Below are positions 8,785-16,914 of a stretch of DNA of 61,675 bases, piece by piece. The translations under genes and the position numbers were made by a program. The DNA comes from JANOZM01 sp031429355 (GTDB lineage Bacteria > Pseudomonadota > Gammaproteobacteria > Burkholderiales > Burkholderiaceae_E). The notes below the pieces were generated by a model. It was not told where the DNA came from. It was given only the letters and a program-made list of their open reading frames with translations, and searched no databases. Location of the stretch: positions 1 through 61,675 of the forward strand of contig JANOZM010000009.1 in assembly GCA_031429355.1 (NCBI GenBank), written 5' to 3'. How positions within the stretch are numbered: the stretch's first letter is position 1; every line of letters starts with the position of its first letter.

Positions 8785-9522
8785 CTAACGAAATTCGATA
8801 GTTTGTCCTGCTTGCATTCCAACGCTGCATATCTTAACCAACTCCTTCAAACTAAAAAAGCCAACCGCATCTTCTTTTGGAAAATACAATGGACGAATCG
8901 CCCGAAAATCAGGATTCAAAGTTGCGTACCAAAACTCCTCTATTCCAGTTAAGCCCAGAGCTTTCCAATCACTTGGCGTAGGGGCGATATAAAGCGTATG
9001 GTCATTTTTGCAATCGCCCCCAGGACGTGTTTTTTGAACATTTGCAAATTTATTAATATGATGTCGTAGCCGAGCCGAAACCCTTAATTGATTGGTCGCT
9101 GACGCCGCATCACGATCTTTCATTAAATTTTGTACATCTGTTGGTGCAAAAATTCGGAATGCGACGATCCCCATTGGCAATACACGTTTGGAGGTTGCCA
9201 GCGGAAACAAAAGTTCGGCGCAAGTATCGGCGCACATACCTTTAACCTCGAGCACAGCCCCCCAAGATTGGATTAATTTACCAATTTGCAATGCGGCCTT
9301 CGCCTCACCGCCACCCGAAGATATTCTGACTCGCCTCGGAACCCAACCCTGTGTTTTTTCGGCTATCTCTACAACCATCTGGTCGTTGAAAATTCCCTCA
9401 ATCAAAACCAACTCATTTGCTTCACTCGTCATCACTATCGGCACACCGTACCAATGACCGTAAGCGAAATCGAATCGAAGCGTTCCGAAAAGAAAAAAAC
9501 TGAGGGCTAAGAGAAATTTCAT
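8785..9522 (-). CDS. Secreted ClpP/crotonase-fold protein, catalytic serine lost
   Basis: One of three paralogs in this window. The start at 9522 overlaps the stop of the upstream paralog (ATGA), so the two are translationally coupled. An N-terminal signal peptide is followed by the glycine loop ISSGGGEAKAALQIGKLI (residues 67-84) and the segment MCADTCAELLF (96-106). In the other two paralogs the middle of this motif is CFSAC, with Ser where a ClpP-type nucleophile would sit; here it is Asp99. Family resemblance is to COG3904-type periplasmic proteins with a ClpP-like fold. I infer a non-catalytic partner of the upstream protein. Confidence 0.72.
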   Translation of the reverse strand: MKFLLALSFFLFGTLRFDFAYGHWYGVPIVMTSEANELVLIEGIFNDQMVVEIAEKTQGWVPRRVRISSGGGEAKAALQIGKLIQSWGAVLEVKGMCADTCAELLFPLATSKRVLPMGIVAFRIFAPTDVQNLMKDRDAASATNQLRVSARLRHHINKFANVQKTRPGGDCKNDHTLYIAPTPSDWKALGLTGIEEFWYATLNPDFRAIRPLYFPKEDAVGFFSLKELVKICSVGMQAGQTIEFR

Positions 9523-10277
9523 TTTGATGAATTTACCTCGATCTTGCTTTTTCGAAAGCAAAACTTACTTAGCTCTGAAACGCTCAAAAATGCTAATTCG
9601 CTACGCGCCAGACGAAAGCGTTTCGCCAGTGATTGAATTTCTTCTTCATTGCGCGGATACCAAAATTTTACGATTCCCGTGACACCGTCATCTAGCCAAT
9701 CGCTTAGCGGTGGAAACAACCCGCTGGCACTTAGCCCTTTACAACCATTATCAGGCGCCTCCGAACGAACATGAAAATCGGCCCATTCGTCATTCAAGAT
9801 TCCTTTAATCCCAATCTCGGATAGAAAGGAAAGCTCAGCTTCAATTGGTTGCTCAAATTTTGATCGAGGCGTTTGCCCGCTAGGGTTAGACGGACGCGAC
9901 GAAATACTATGAACGCCCACGACGGAGAAGGGCAAAACAACTTTAAGGCGTGCGCCTGTAAATAAATAATTTGCGCAGGCCGAGAAACAAAATCCATCAA
10001 CGACTAGTGTGGCGTTCCATTTCCGAATGATCTTTGCTAACTCGATTGCAACAAGGGTGATTCCACCGCCAGAACTAATCACAACGTTAGTTGGTAGCCA
10101 TCCGCGAGTTGCAAATTCGACTTGCTCTAAAGTTTCGTCTCCAATGTTCCCTTCGATGAAGAGTGTTTGGTTTTTTGAATCGCCGTAGACAACACTAACT
10201 CTGTCGTAATTAGCGAAAGAGTTATTAGCGAAACCAAAAAACAAGAGCAAGGTAAAGATGTAACTTTGTAGATTCAT
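9519..10277 (-). CDS. Secreted ClpP/crotonase-fold protein (COG3904-like)
   Basis: 252-residue paralog with a signal peptide (MNLQSYIFTLLLFFGFANNS). It has the glycine loop VISSGGGITLVAIELAKII (about 66-84) and the motif GFCFSACANYLF (95-106), in which Ser99 is the candidate nucleophile and the flanking cysteines could form a disulfide. The order SGGG, then CxSAC, then YLF matches predicted periplasmic ClpP-like proteins. It begins an operon with the 8785-9522 gene. Substrate and function are unknown. Confidence 0.75.
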   Translation of the reverse strand: MNLQSYIFTLLLFFGFANNSFANYDRVSVVYGDSKNQTLFIEGNIGDETLEQVEFATRGWLPTNVVISSGGGITLVAIELAKIIRKWNATLVVDGFCFSACANYLFTGARLKVVLPFSVVGVHSISSRPSNPSGQTPRSKFEQPIEAELSFLSEIGIKGILNDEWADFHVRSEAPDNGCKGLSASGLFPPLSDWLDDGVTGIVKFWYPRNEEEIQSLAKRFRLARSELAFLSVSELSKFCFRKSKIEVNSSK

Positions 10278-10773
10278 TTGTTAATTAATTTACTTAAAAA
10301 ACCGCTCAAAAACAAGGCTGCTTTGGGCGGCTCTCAATTAAAACATGATTGAAGTTTCCATTAGTTTACGCCGCCGAATCAGCACTTCTAATTACTTTTG
10401 GCGGGCACTACATCTGCCGCCCAAAAAAGGCAGCCATTCGCCTTGGCTTAGCCGCAAAATTGCCTACAAGACTTGTTCTCGCTCCACCTTGGCAAACTAG
10501 ACGAAAATCACTCAATATTTAGAAGATGAAAACCAAACAGCACATCAACCTTTTATTTTACGGTCCCGCTTGCCGCCCTCGATACTTGGTCTTGCGGCAT
10601 TTATTTGAGACACGGCACAGCGTACTTTTAAAAGTATTGGTATTTGACGGTATTTTATTTAACACCGTGGCTAACTTTTGGCCAACGGCATGGCTACTGA
10701 ATCAGGGTAACCGTTTAAATGTAAAGTAGTCACCATCGCCAAATGATGCTGCCGACAGTGATTCAATTGTTTT
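10278..10773. other. Gene-poor stretch with decayed sequence
   Basis: No convincing gene. It contains a GC-rich inverted repeat around 10396-10426 (GGCGG and CCGCC arms flanked by T and A runs) that could be an old terminator, and one copy of a roughly 90-bp repeat listed separately. A 67-codon open frame at 10526-10729 has no recognisable family. Confidence 0.4.
10455..10550 (+). repeat. Diverged dispersed repeat, copy 1
   Basis: About 90 bp resembling 21629-21713, roughly 80% identical by eye. Shared landmarks in order are CAAGACTT, TTCTCGCT, TTGGCAA, CTAGAC, AATCAC, TTAGAAGATGAAA, CCAAAC and CTCAACC or ATCAACC. Each copy sits in TA-remnant territory and may be an old mobile or duplicated leader sequence. 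Nothing further is recognised. Confidence 0.5.
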
Positions 10774-10914
10774 GTGACTGATCGTGGTTTGGATGCGATT
10801 CATTTCGGCTGTGCGCTGACACTGCTGACCGATTGTTTTTTAACCGCAGATAAACGACAACAGGAAGCAGCGCTATGCGTTGGACTTTTAATGCCTCAAA
10901 AACGGCCTGGTTAG
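10774..10914 (+). pseudogene. VapC PIN-domain toxin remnant (C-terminal part)
   Basis: An open frame from GTG 10774 to TAG 10912-10914 reads RGLDAIHFGCALTL, then TDCFLTADKRQQEAALCVGL. This is the C-terminal PIN-domain signature (DAxH, FLTxDxR, AxxxGL) of VapC toxins. The N-terminal part with the first catalytic aspartate is absent, so the gene is dead. Confidence 0.65.
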
Positions 10915-11160
10915 ATTAATACTCGAGCCACCCCAGCTCTTAAAGCCGAGGCTGAAGGTGTATTTTCGCGTCTTAGGGAGTCAACAACCGAAGCCATGAC
11001 CATGTTCTTTAATCAGGTCGGTTTGCTGTAAGGACTTCCCTTCCAAGTGCGTATCCCTAAGGTTGGAATTACACTTGAAACGGGTGCTGCACTGCGCCGA
11101 AACCTGCAACATCCCAAAAAGCGCGCTGCACCCAGTAGCGGCAACAAAACAAGGGAAGAT
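10915..11160 (+). pseudogene. RelB/DinJ-family antitoxin remnant
   Basis: The frame beginning at 10915 reads NTRATPALKAEAEGVFSRL, then STTEAMTMFFNQVGLL, a TAA stop at 11029-11031, and in the same frame GLPFQVRIPKV. This matches the RelB/DinJ pattern (ALKAEAE, LG-STTEAI, FLNQV, GLPFEVRIPN) with one nonsense codon replacing a residue before GLPF and no start codon. Clearly a decayed antitoxin. Confidence 0.7.
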
Positions 11161-11163
11161 GCA

Positions 11164-11500
11164 ATGCCCCGGCCACTGCTAAATACACAGACTCAGCATG
11201 TGGCAAAGACTTTTCTTAATCAAATCGCCTTTCGTTATCCGTTTCATGAGGCGTTGCTATTCGGTTTGCACGCTAGAAATACCCACACAGCCCAAAGCGA
11301 TGCCGACATTGCTATTGTGGTGTAAGGCTAGGCGTGATCGTGCTAAAGCCGTCAAAGGCTTGGCGGCCGTTGCGTTTCACGTAACATTGGAGACCGGTGT
11401 GGTGGTGGAGGCGCTGCCTCTTTGACCTGATTAAATTGAACACCCGAAAACCTTTTCAACCCAGCTTTGATTCGAAATATTTTGCGATAGGGCATTCGCT
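11164..11500 (+). pseudogene. MntA-like minimal nucleotidyltransferase remnant
   Basis: From ATG 11164 the frame reads AFRYPFHEALLFGLHARNTH and SDADIAIVV before a stop at 11323. This is the MNT nucleotidyltransferase core (LFGSRARG, DSDIDLAVV) with the GSRARG loop altered to GLHARN. The rest continues one base out of frame: AFHVTLETGVVVEALPL, a TGA where Trp is usual, a TAA where Glu is usual, then IEHPKTFST. One frameshift and at least two nonsense codons make it a pseudogene. MNT proteins are antitoxins of HepT ribonucleases. Confidence 0.7.
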
Positions 11501-11521
11501 AATGAATCGCTCTCTAAGCCC

Positions 11522-11640
11522 ATCCACTTATATGCGTAAAGCATGAGCGGCACTTACGGCCGCGCGATGCCATCTATCAGCCATGGTGAAGCGCTCATGC
11601 CGAGTTTTCCAGCCGGATCTAGTCGATTGAGAACTCGCTA
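11522..11640 (+). pseudogene. HepT (HEPN) toxin remnant
   Basis: Directly after the MntA-like remnant a frame reads TYMRKA, a TGA stop, then AALTAARCHLSA. This resembles the N-terminus of HepT-type HEPN toxins (YMRKAExALxSARxLLxxG). The remainder, including the catalytic RxxxxH, is not recognisable. Position next to an MNT remnant supports the call, but the match is short. Confidence 0.45.
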
Positions 11641-11970
11641 CTCAACAAAAAAAAACAGCCAAAACAAGTACAAACTCAAATGAACGTCGGAGCGCAATTG
11701 AGCCAGTCAATTTATGAAACAAAACAAACTAATAAAAGCTTCCATCGAATTGTGGTAGATCTCTTACCTTAATTAATATTCGTTTTTGCGGATTATCGTT
11801 GAAAGAAGATAAGACCACATTGCCGACAGAGAATAGTCTTGCAAAAGCAATCGTCGAGTTCCACGAACGATGCGCGCGATTGGCTTAAGATTGGCCGGTA
11901 ATCCCCCCACAAAACCAGTTCATTCATAAGTAGAGACTTTCGGCCTAGTATTAGGCCAGAAAGGCTTTAC

Positions 11971-12237
11971 ATGAAAACCAGCCGTTACACCGATAGCCAG
12001 ATCATGGCGATACTCAAACTCGCAGAGGCCGGTACGCCAGTACCGGTTTTATGCCGTGAACACGGCATGAGCAGCGCAACATTTTATAAGTGGCGCTCCA
12101 AATTCGGCGGTATGGACGCAAGCATGATTGCGCGTCTAAAGGAACTTGAGTCCGAAAACGCACGGCTTAAAAAGATGTATGCCGACGTTCAGCTCGATGC
12201 GCATATTTTAAGGGAGTCGTTAGCAAAAAAGTGGTAG
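11971..12237 (+). CDS. IS3-family transposase OrfA
   Basis: 88-residue helix-turn-helix protein (MKTSRYTDSQIMAILKLAEA, then CREHGMSSATFYKWRSKFGG) followed by a leucine-zipper-like helix (IARLKELESENARLKKMYAD). It binds the element ends and forms the N-terminal part of the OrfAB transposase. It ends seven bases into orfB. Confidence 0.95.
   Translation: MKTSRYTDSQIMAILKLAEAGTPVPVLCREHGMSSATFYKWRSKFGGMDASMIARLKELESENARLKKMYADVQLDAHILRESLAKKW
12225..12231 (+). promoter_or_regulatory. Programmed -1 frameshift heptamer
   Basis: A AAA AAG in the orfA frame (codons GCA AAA AAG TGG TAG), two codons before the orfA stop. A -1 slip moves ribosomes into the orfB frame. This is the classical arrangement for making OrfAB in IS3 elements. 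Confidence 0.85.
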
Positions 12238-13088
12238 CGCCATCGGCTCGCAAGCGGATGGCGCAAAGCGCCTTGAACGAATATGGCCTAAGCATAAAAC
12301 GCACCTGCGATCTGTTTAACATCAGTGCAAGTCATTGGCGTTATGTTCGTAAGCGCGACCCCGAGGATAAAGCCATTGCGGTGGCGCTTGAAGGGCTCGC
12401 CAACGGGCATATTCGCTGGGGCTTTGGGCTGATGTATTTGCACTTGCGCAATCAGCAAGGGTACCCGTGGAATCACAAGCGGATCTACCGTATTTACTGT
12501 GAAATGGGATTGAATTTGCGAATCAAACCGAACCGTCGACTTGAACGACTAAAGCCATTGCCATTAGCGGTTCCGAGCGAACCGAATGTCGTGTGGTCGA
12601 TGGACTTTATGCACGATCAACTCAGTGATAGCCGAAGCTACCGAAGTTTGAATGTACTAGATGACTTTAACCGTGAATTACTGTGTGCGCAAATTGATCT
12701 GTCGTTACCTAGCCTTCGGGTAACAAAGGCATTAGATCAAATCATTGAATGGCGCGGAACACCCAAAGCCATTCGCTGCGATAACGGGCCCGAGTACATC
12801 AGCAAAACGTTGCAAGACTGGGCTGATCGCAAAGGTATTGTGTTGTGGTTCATTCAACCAGGTAACCCTCAACAAAATGCGTACGTCGAGCGTTTCAACA
12901 GAACCATGCGCTACGAATTATTAAGCGCAAACCTATTTGATTCCATCAACGAGGCACAAGAAGCAGCAACCAAATGGCAATGGATTTACAATAACGAAAG
13001 ACCAAGCATGGCATTGAATGGGCTAACGCCCATTCAATGCCTAAACAACTTTAAAACAAAGATCAAAACCCCAACCGTTTCTACTTAA
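12231..13088 (+). CDS. IS3-family transposase OrfB (DDE integrase core)
   Basis: 285 residues numbered from GTG 12231, although it is probably made mainly as an OrfAB fusion. The retroviral-integrase-type core is complete: D125 in WSMDFMHDQL, D184 in IRCDNGPEYIS and E220 in NAYVERFNRT, with the D-E spacing of 35 residues typical of IS3. The phrasing is characteristic of the IS407/IS51-type branch. No disruption is seen. Confidence 0.95.
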   Translation: MVAPSARKRMAQSALNEYGLSIKRTCDLFNISASHWRYVRKRDPEDKAIAVALEGLANGHIRWGFGLMYLHLRNQQGYPWNHKRIYRIYCEMGLNLRIKPNRRLERLKPLPLAVPSEPNVVWSMDFMHDQLSDSRSYRSLNVLDDFNRELLCAQIDLSLPSLRVTKALDQIIEWRGTPKAIRCDNGPEYISKTLQDWADRKGIVLWFIQPGNPQQNAYVERFNRTMRYELLSANLFDSINEAQEAATKWQWIYNNERPSMALNGLTPIQCLNNFKTKIKTPTVST

Positions 13089-13218
13089 GTTTGAACTGGA
13101 CTGTGGGGGGATTACCGGCCGACGCACGCAGTGCTTAATTTGTCCAACGTAAAAGTACCGAGCCATTCTTCTATTCACAAAGCCAATGTTTCCACCGCAA
13201 CACACATTATTGTTAGTT

Positions 13219-14061
13219 TTACTTACTCACTACAATTTCGTCAGATCCGTTTAACATAAAAGTAACTAGCCGCCCGCCGCAATACAAATGTGAAGCTGGG
13301 TTAACAAGTACTTTAGCTAGCGTTCCAAAATCCTGTGGCGCCTCGAGACCTTTAACGCCAAGCTTTTCAAGTACTTCAATCGAAGCAGACCAGCAATCGG
13401 GCTCGTACCACGTTGGCTCTTGACCAAGACGAAATAAATACTCGTTCACTCCAACTCGTTGCATAAACGCATCTTCTTTTTTACGTACTCGGATATATTC
13501 GGAGAAGAACGTAAGTTCATTTCTCGCAAATTGGTTGTTTATTTTCGAACCCCCGGACGAGCGCGGATTTTGCAATGATTGTTCAGTCGCTTTTTTATAC
13601 CCTAAGTATTTTTCACGTAAGTCCTTCTGATGCATACCCCCGTGCCACATGACAATCGCAAAATCTCCGATGATTTTTTTCTTTCCAGCCAAGAACAAAT
13701 AATTAGCACAAGCTGAAAAGCAAGTTGATTGAATTTCTATATTCATTTCGCGATCAAGTATCCAGTTAGCCAGATCGATAGCGGCATCTACGCTGCCACC
13801 TTCAGAAACCAGAATTACAGTGGATGCAGATGATTTCGCGTGTTTCGAGATAAATTTCTTTACAGTGCTGTGGTCAATAATTGTCGCAAACCTTATCTTA
13901 TCGGGGGGGTCTGGGGTCTGGTCGGCAGCATACCGAGCAAGTTCGCGTTTTATTCGAGTTTGGATCTGTTTTTCAGAAAGAGTTTCGGCATTTAAATGAC
14001 TACACAACAATGAAACAATCAGAACGGTTAAAAGCGAAAGCCTTTTAGAAACTAATTCCAT
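13219..14061 (-). CDS. Secreted ClpP/crotonase-fold protein (COG3904-like)
   Basis: Third paralog, 280 residues from ATG 14061 (MELVSKRLSLLTVLIVSLLC). That start is chosen because GAGAGGG lies nine bases ahead; two upstream in-frame starts lack a proper site. After the signal peptide it has LVSEGGSVDAAIDLANWIL (84-102) and STCFSACANYLFLAG (112-126), with Ser116 as candidate nucleophile. It has longer N- and C-terminal extensions than the other two. An IS3 element now separates it from them. Substrate unknown. Confidence 0.75.
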   Translation of the reverse strand: MELVSKRLSLLTVLIVSLLCSHLNAETLSEKQIQTRIKRELARYAADQTPDPPDKIRFATIIDHSTVKKFISKHAKSSASTVILVSEGGSVDAAIDLANWILDREMNIEIQSTCFSACANYLFLAGKKKIIGDFAIVMWHGGMHQKDLREKYLGYKKATEQSLQNPRSSGGSKINNQFARNELTFFSEYIRVRKKEDAFMQRVGVNEYLFRLGQEPTWYEPDCWSASIEVLEKLGVKGLEAPQDFGTLAKVLVNPASHLYCGGRLVTFMLNGSDEIVVSK

Positions 14062-14282
14062 TGGTAACATCCCTCTCGTTCTTATTTTAAAATGTCTCAG
14101 TACCTTTGTTACCGCGATCATCGGTTATCACCGGCATGAAAGTTTGCCCGTCTGTTGCTCGGAAGTCCGGCACATTAAATTTCCCGGTGCCTTGAACGCG
14201 GTACGCGATAATTCGCCCCCAAAAAATAGCTAATGCGATGGACGCCCCCACCCTATTACTTACCTACTAATTGAGCCTACCG

Positions 14283-14584
14283 TGTCTGGTAAAGGCGCAA
14301 CTGTTGGTGATTGATGACTTTAACCTAACGCCAATGACCGAACCCGAGGCGCACGATTTACTCGAATTACTAGAGGATCCCTACACTGGCAGTCGACCTT
14401 ACTATCCAGCCAACCTTTGATCAAACATTGGCCTGCGTATTTAAGGGGCAAAACATTGGCCGACACGGTCCTTGATCGACTGGTTCACAACACCAACAAC
14501 ATCACCCTCAAAGACGAGTCCATGCGTAAACAAAGAGGTTTAAAAACGAACAAAAGCGATAAAAGAACAGCAACACCCGATTGA
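14283..14584 (+). pseudogene. IS21-family IstB ATPase remnant
   Basis: One frame gives AQLLVIDDFNLTPMTEPEAH and DLLELLEDPY (Walker B region of IstB). A second frame, after a shift, gives LADTVLDRLVHNTNN and ITLKDESMRKQRG, the normal IstB C-terminus. The Walker A part and IS ends are missing. Downstream, about 14585-14690, an open frame (TLVHINRVIRMQRKTYSHRV) looks coding but I do not recognise it. Confidence 0.7.
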
Positions 14585-14728
14585 TCAAGCTCGCACTTTA
14601 GTTCACATTAACCGTGTCATTCGAATGCAGCGTAAAACGTACAGCCATCGCGTGAAACCGACCTACCAGCTTGGAGTGAAACGATGAACCTACATGCGTG
14701 AGATGCACAATTCAACACATAGTGTCTG

Positions 14729-15307
14729 TCATTGAAATTGGGTAACGCACCAAAAGACGTAAAGCGACGCGTTGACGAAAAAAGTGCGGCTTTTGTCAGC
14801 TATCGCAAGACCAATGCAGGATATAGATCGGAAAGTAAAACCTAAACCGGAAGTTACCAATTGACCTACCTTATTCGGTGCGTTATGGAGGAACTTAGCA
14901 ACGCCGGTCCAGCTTATCCTAAATTGAAAAGTCAATGCAAAGAATACTATCCACCAATTTATATTCGGAAGCTTAACGTCGAGAGAAACCCCAAGAGCGG
15001 CAATAACAAAAAAACCAGTCATTAACGGAAAAATGGCTCGAAAAGCAGCCCTTAAAAATAACTTACGAGATTCTTTAGTTTCGATCGAAAGATTTTTAAT
15101 ATCTCGCGATTGTCCGAACCAAGGTCTTGTAAGAAACCAAAGAACCGTGTACGAGACTAAGATTCCAAAAACAAAAAAAGTGGAAAAGTTGAGGCCTACC
15201 TTCGGCACCTCATTCACTCTTTCAAAAACAGCACCGTAGAACAGCGGATAAAAATACCCTTGATAGAGAGCCGCCTTTTTTTCAATGATCGCGCCTAGTT
15301 TATTCAT
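14729..15307 (-). CDS. Polytopic membrane protein, unknown function
   Basis: 192 residues from ATG 15307 (MNKLGAIIEKKAALYQGYFY), with GGAA just upstream. At least four hydrophobic segments occur (FFVFGILVSYTVLWFLTR, AIFPLMTGFFVIAALGVSL, WWIVFFALTFQF, GLGFTFRSISCIGLAIA). The start overlaps the stop of a decayed TraB/GumN-like frame, suggesting it was once the second gene of an operon. No family recognised. Confidence 0.55.
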   Translation of the reverse strand: MNKLGAIIEKKAALYQGYFYPLFYGAVFERVNEVPKVGLNFSTFFVFGILVSYTVLWFLTRPWFGQSRDIKNLSIETKESRKLFLRAAFRAIFPLMTGFFVIAALGVSLDVKLPNINWWIVFFALTFQFRISWTGVAKFLHNAPNKVGQLVTSGLGFTFRSISCIGLAIADKSRTFFVNASLYVFWCVTQFQ

Positions 15308-15428
15308 ACATTTCCAATATAGAAAAACCTTGCTCACGCAATAGCTCCAGTAGATTGGATGGGCCAACTAAATGGTTAGCTCCAACAATTGCAACGAAGT
15401 GGCCTGTAATTGCCAACAATCGTACCAA
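15300..15428 (-). pseudogene. TraB/GumN-family protein remnant (C-terminus)
   Basis: A 43-codon open stretch ending at TAA 15302-15300 reads AITGHFVAIVGANHLVGPSN and LLELLREQGFSILEMYE. This matches the C-terminal signature of the TraB/GumN family (yFVAVGAgHLvGpdGll, then LrxxGYxV). Upstream it is interrupted by a TAG and nothing else of the protein can be traced. Confidence 0.55.
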
Positions 15429-15695
15429 CTACTTCAGCAACTTGGTGGCTTGTAAATACTAACAACCGAGTAAACTGATAACGCCGATAATTGACCAAAG
15501 ATTCGGGCAATCAGCGGACTAGACGAGCGCTCCTATAAATTTGATAGACGCTCAATGCTCACTTGCTAAAGCTAATGCAGTTGATGAAACTGTTGATGGC
15601 AAATTTGTTTCTACTTAGTGGCACTTTTGAACACTGCGATAGCGCAATTAGAAATTTTCCTAGACCGAAGCTGCCTAATTATCTTTAATGCAAGA
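15429..15695. other. Intergenic, nothing recognised
   Basis: AT-rich with stops in all frames. It may be further decayed remains of the TraB-like gene, but I see no matching motif. Confidence 0.4.
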
Positions 15696-16214
15696 TTACC
15701 GTGAAATCCTATTCTTTATTCTATCTAGCGCTAATTTGCTATTTTCGTATTGACGCCAAATGCGAATCGAATCGCGTTTCCCTACGAGCAATGTATAGCC
15801 TCCGAAAACCCGACTTTCTTTTTCTTCAACTAATTCAAAATCGTTTAAGTCCACTTGCTTTAATTGTCCGAATAAATTCATTGCAAAGAGCTGGTTATGT
15901 CCGACATACAAACAAACATTAGATGCAGCAGGCATTCCAAGGCAGAGAGCTAAAAAAAGCAAATTCATGGCTACGAGTTCGTCATAGCCGTTAAAAGCCC
16001 CTTTGTTTGCCGAAAATATGAACATTGCTGCTATCAGTGGAAGGCAAAAGATACACATCCATATATGCCAAACTGGGTAGGAGAAGAGTTCATGGTTAGG
16101 GTGATTTTGCACAAACTTCTTTCTCGCGAGGTAGCCATAAATTGAAAGGGTCATTGCCAGCAAAAAGATCAACAAGCACGAAATAGCTGCGTAGGAAACG
16201 AACTGTCGCTCCAT
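15696..16214 (-). CDS. Membrane protein with C-terminal PH-like domain, unknown function
   Basis: 172 residues with an AGGAAG ribosome-binding site. Three hydrophobic helices (AISCLLIFLLAMTLSIYGYL, HIWMCIFCLPLIAAMFIFSA, LVAMNLLFLALCLGMPA) precede a soluble tail of about 70 residues of alternating strands (LYVGHNQLFAMNLFGQLKQV, then FGGYTLLVGKRDSIRIWRQY). The tail resembles bacterial PH-like domains. It lies just downstream of the bacteriocin locus on the same strand; an immunity role is possible but only inferred. Confidence 0.6.
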   Translation of the reverse strand: MERQFVSYAAISCLLIFLLAMTLSIYGYLARKKFVQNHPNHELFSYPVWHIWMCIFCLPLIAAMFIFSANKGAFNGYDELVAMNLLFLALCLGMPAASNVCLYVGHNQLFAMNLFGQLKQVDLNDFELVEEKESRVFGGYTLLVGKRDSIRIWRQYENSKLALDRIKNRISR

Positions 16215-16307
16215 TAAACACTTCCTATTTGAAATACCCGATTAAAAATTAATCGGTAAAGTTTGAGCTAATTACAGCACGAAATTAAACAATAATTTCT
16301 ATTTAGA

Positions 16308-16328
16308 TTACCGCTCCAAGAGCGGTAA
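16308..16328 (-). terminator. Hairpin downstream of bacteriocin gene
   Basis: A perfect 9-bp stem (TTACCGCTC and GAGCGGTAA) with a 3-base loop, 61 bp after the bacteriocin stop. The following minus-strand sequence is AT-rich but lacks a clean T run, so termination is probable rather than certain. Confidence 0.5.
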
Positions 16329-16389
16329 CTAAACCCTCTTCTTTTTAACAAAAACAACACTACTGCCAAAGCGTTTCGAGCCGAGTTTA

Positions 16390-16860
16390 TTAAGCGGTCA
16401 TCAAAGATGAAGTAGTAAAACGCCTGAGATCGCCAGGTCCAGAACCGTAAACTGGCTGTCCGTCCTCATCATACCCAACTGGATGCTCTTTAAATGGATC
16501 ATACATACTCTGGGTTGCGGAACCAGATTCGTCGGTTCCCCCAATCCTGACCTCACCAACAGTTACAGTGCCGACTTTAGTGCCAGCCGAATTGTAGGCC
16601 GAAATTACACCACTGGCGACTCCTCCGGAATATGCAATGTTAAGTCGCCAGACTAGTTGAGTCCCTGCCATGGGGTTCCCTAAAGCACCTCCAAGAGCTC
16701 CAATCCCAACTGCAACTAGTATCCTCAATCCGTTCCACTCGCCAGTGATCATGCTGTTGCCTATTACCGCAGCACCGCCAATCAGAGCGCCAGCGACTGC
16801 CCCAGGAACACCTGCGCCGCCCGAAACATTTTCGATTTCGTTTCTTTCTAAATTACGCAT
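16390..16860 (-). CDS. Double-glycine-leader bacteriocin/microcin-like peptide
   Basis: 156 residues from ATG 16860; GAAGG sits eight bases upstream, and a TTG five codons earlier would overlap that site. The N-terminus MRNLERNEIENVSGG is a textbook double-glycine leader, cut after Gly15. The next 65 residues are rich in Gly, Ala, Val and Ile (AGVPGAVAGALIGGAAVIGN, then LVAVGIGALGGALGNPMAG), a pattern seen in class II bacteriocins. A hydrophilic tail of about 75 residues follows (VGTVTVGEVRIGGTDESGSA, DEDGQPVYGSGPG), which is unusually long. It lies 54 bp after the exporter gene that should process it. Confidence 0.8.
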   Translation of the reverse strand: MRNLERNEIENVSGGAGVPGAVAGALIGGAAVIGNSMITGEWNGLRILVAVGIGALGGALGNPMAGTQLVWRLNIAYSGGVASGVISAYNSAGTKVGTVTVGEVRIGGTDESGSATQSMYDPFKEHPVGYDEDGQPVYGSGPGDLRRFTTSSLMTA

Positions 16861-16914
16861 TTCACATACCTTCAAAAAATAGTACGAGTTTGGCCGAAAC
16901 TCAACGGATTTGAG

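Larger units (their letters stand above)
11895..13118 (+). mobile_element. IS3-family insertion sequence (IS407-like group)
   Basis: A complete element of about 1.2 kb. The left end reads TAATCCCCCCAC and then CCAGTTCA; the right end is its inverted complement (TGAACTGG, GTGGGGGGATTA). The inverted repeats extend imperfectly for about 35-40 bp. Both ends abut CCGG (11895-11898 and 13115-13118). Because CCGG is self-complementary, it could be either a 4-bp target duplication, making the element 11899-13114, or part of the inverted repeat. The two overlapping transposase frames and the frameshift site look intact, so it may be active. Confidence 0.88.
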
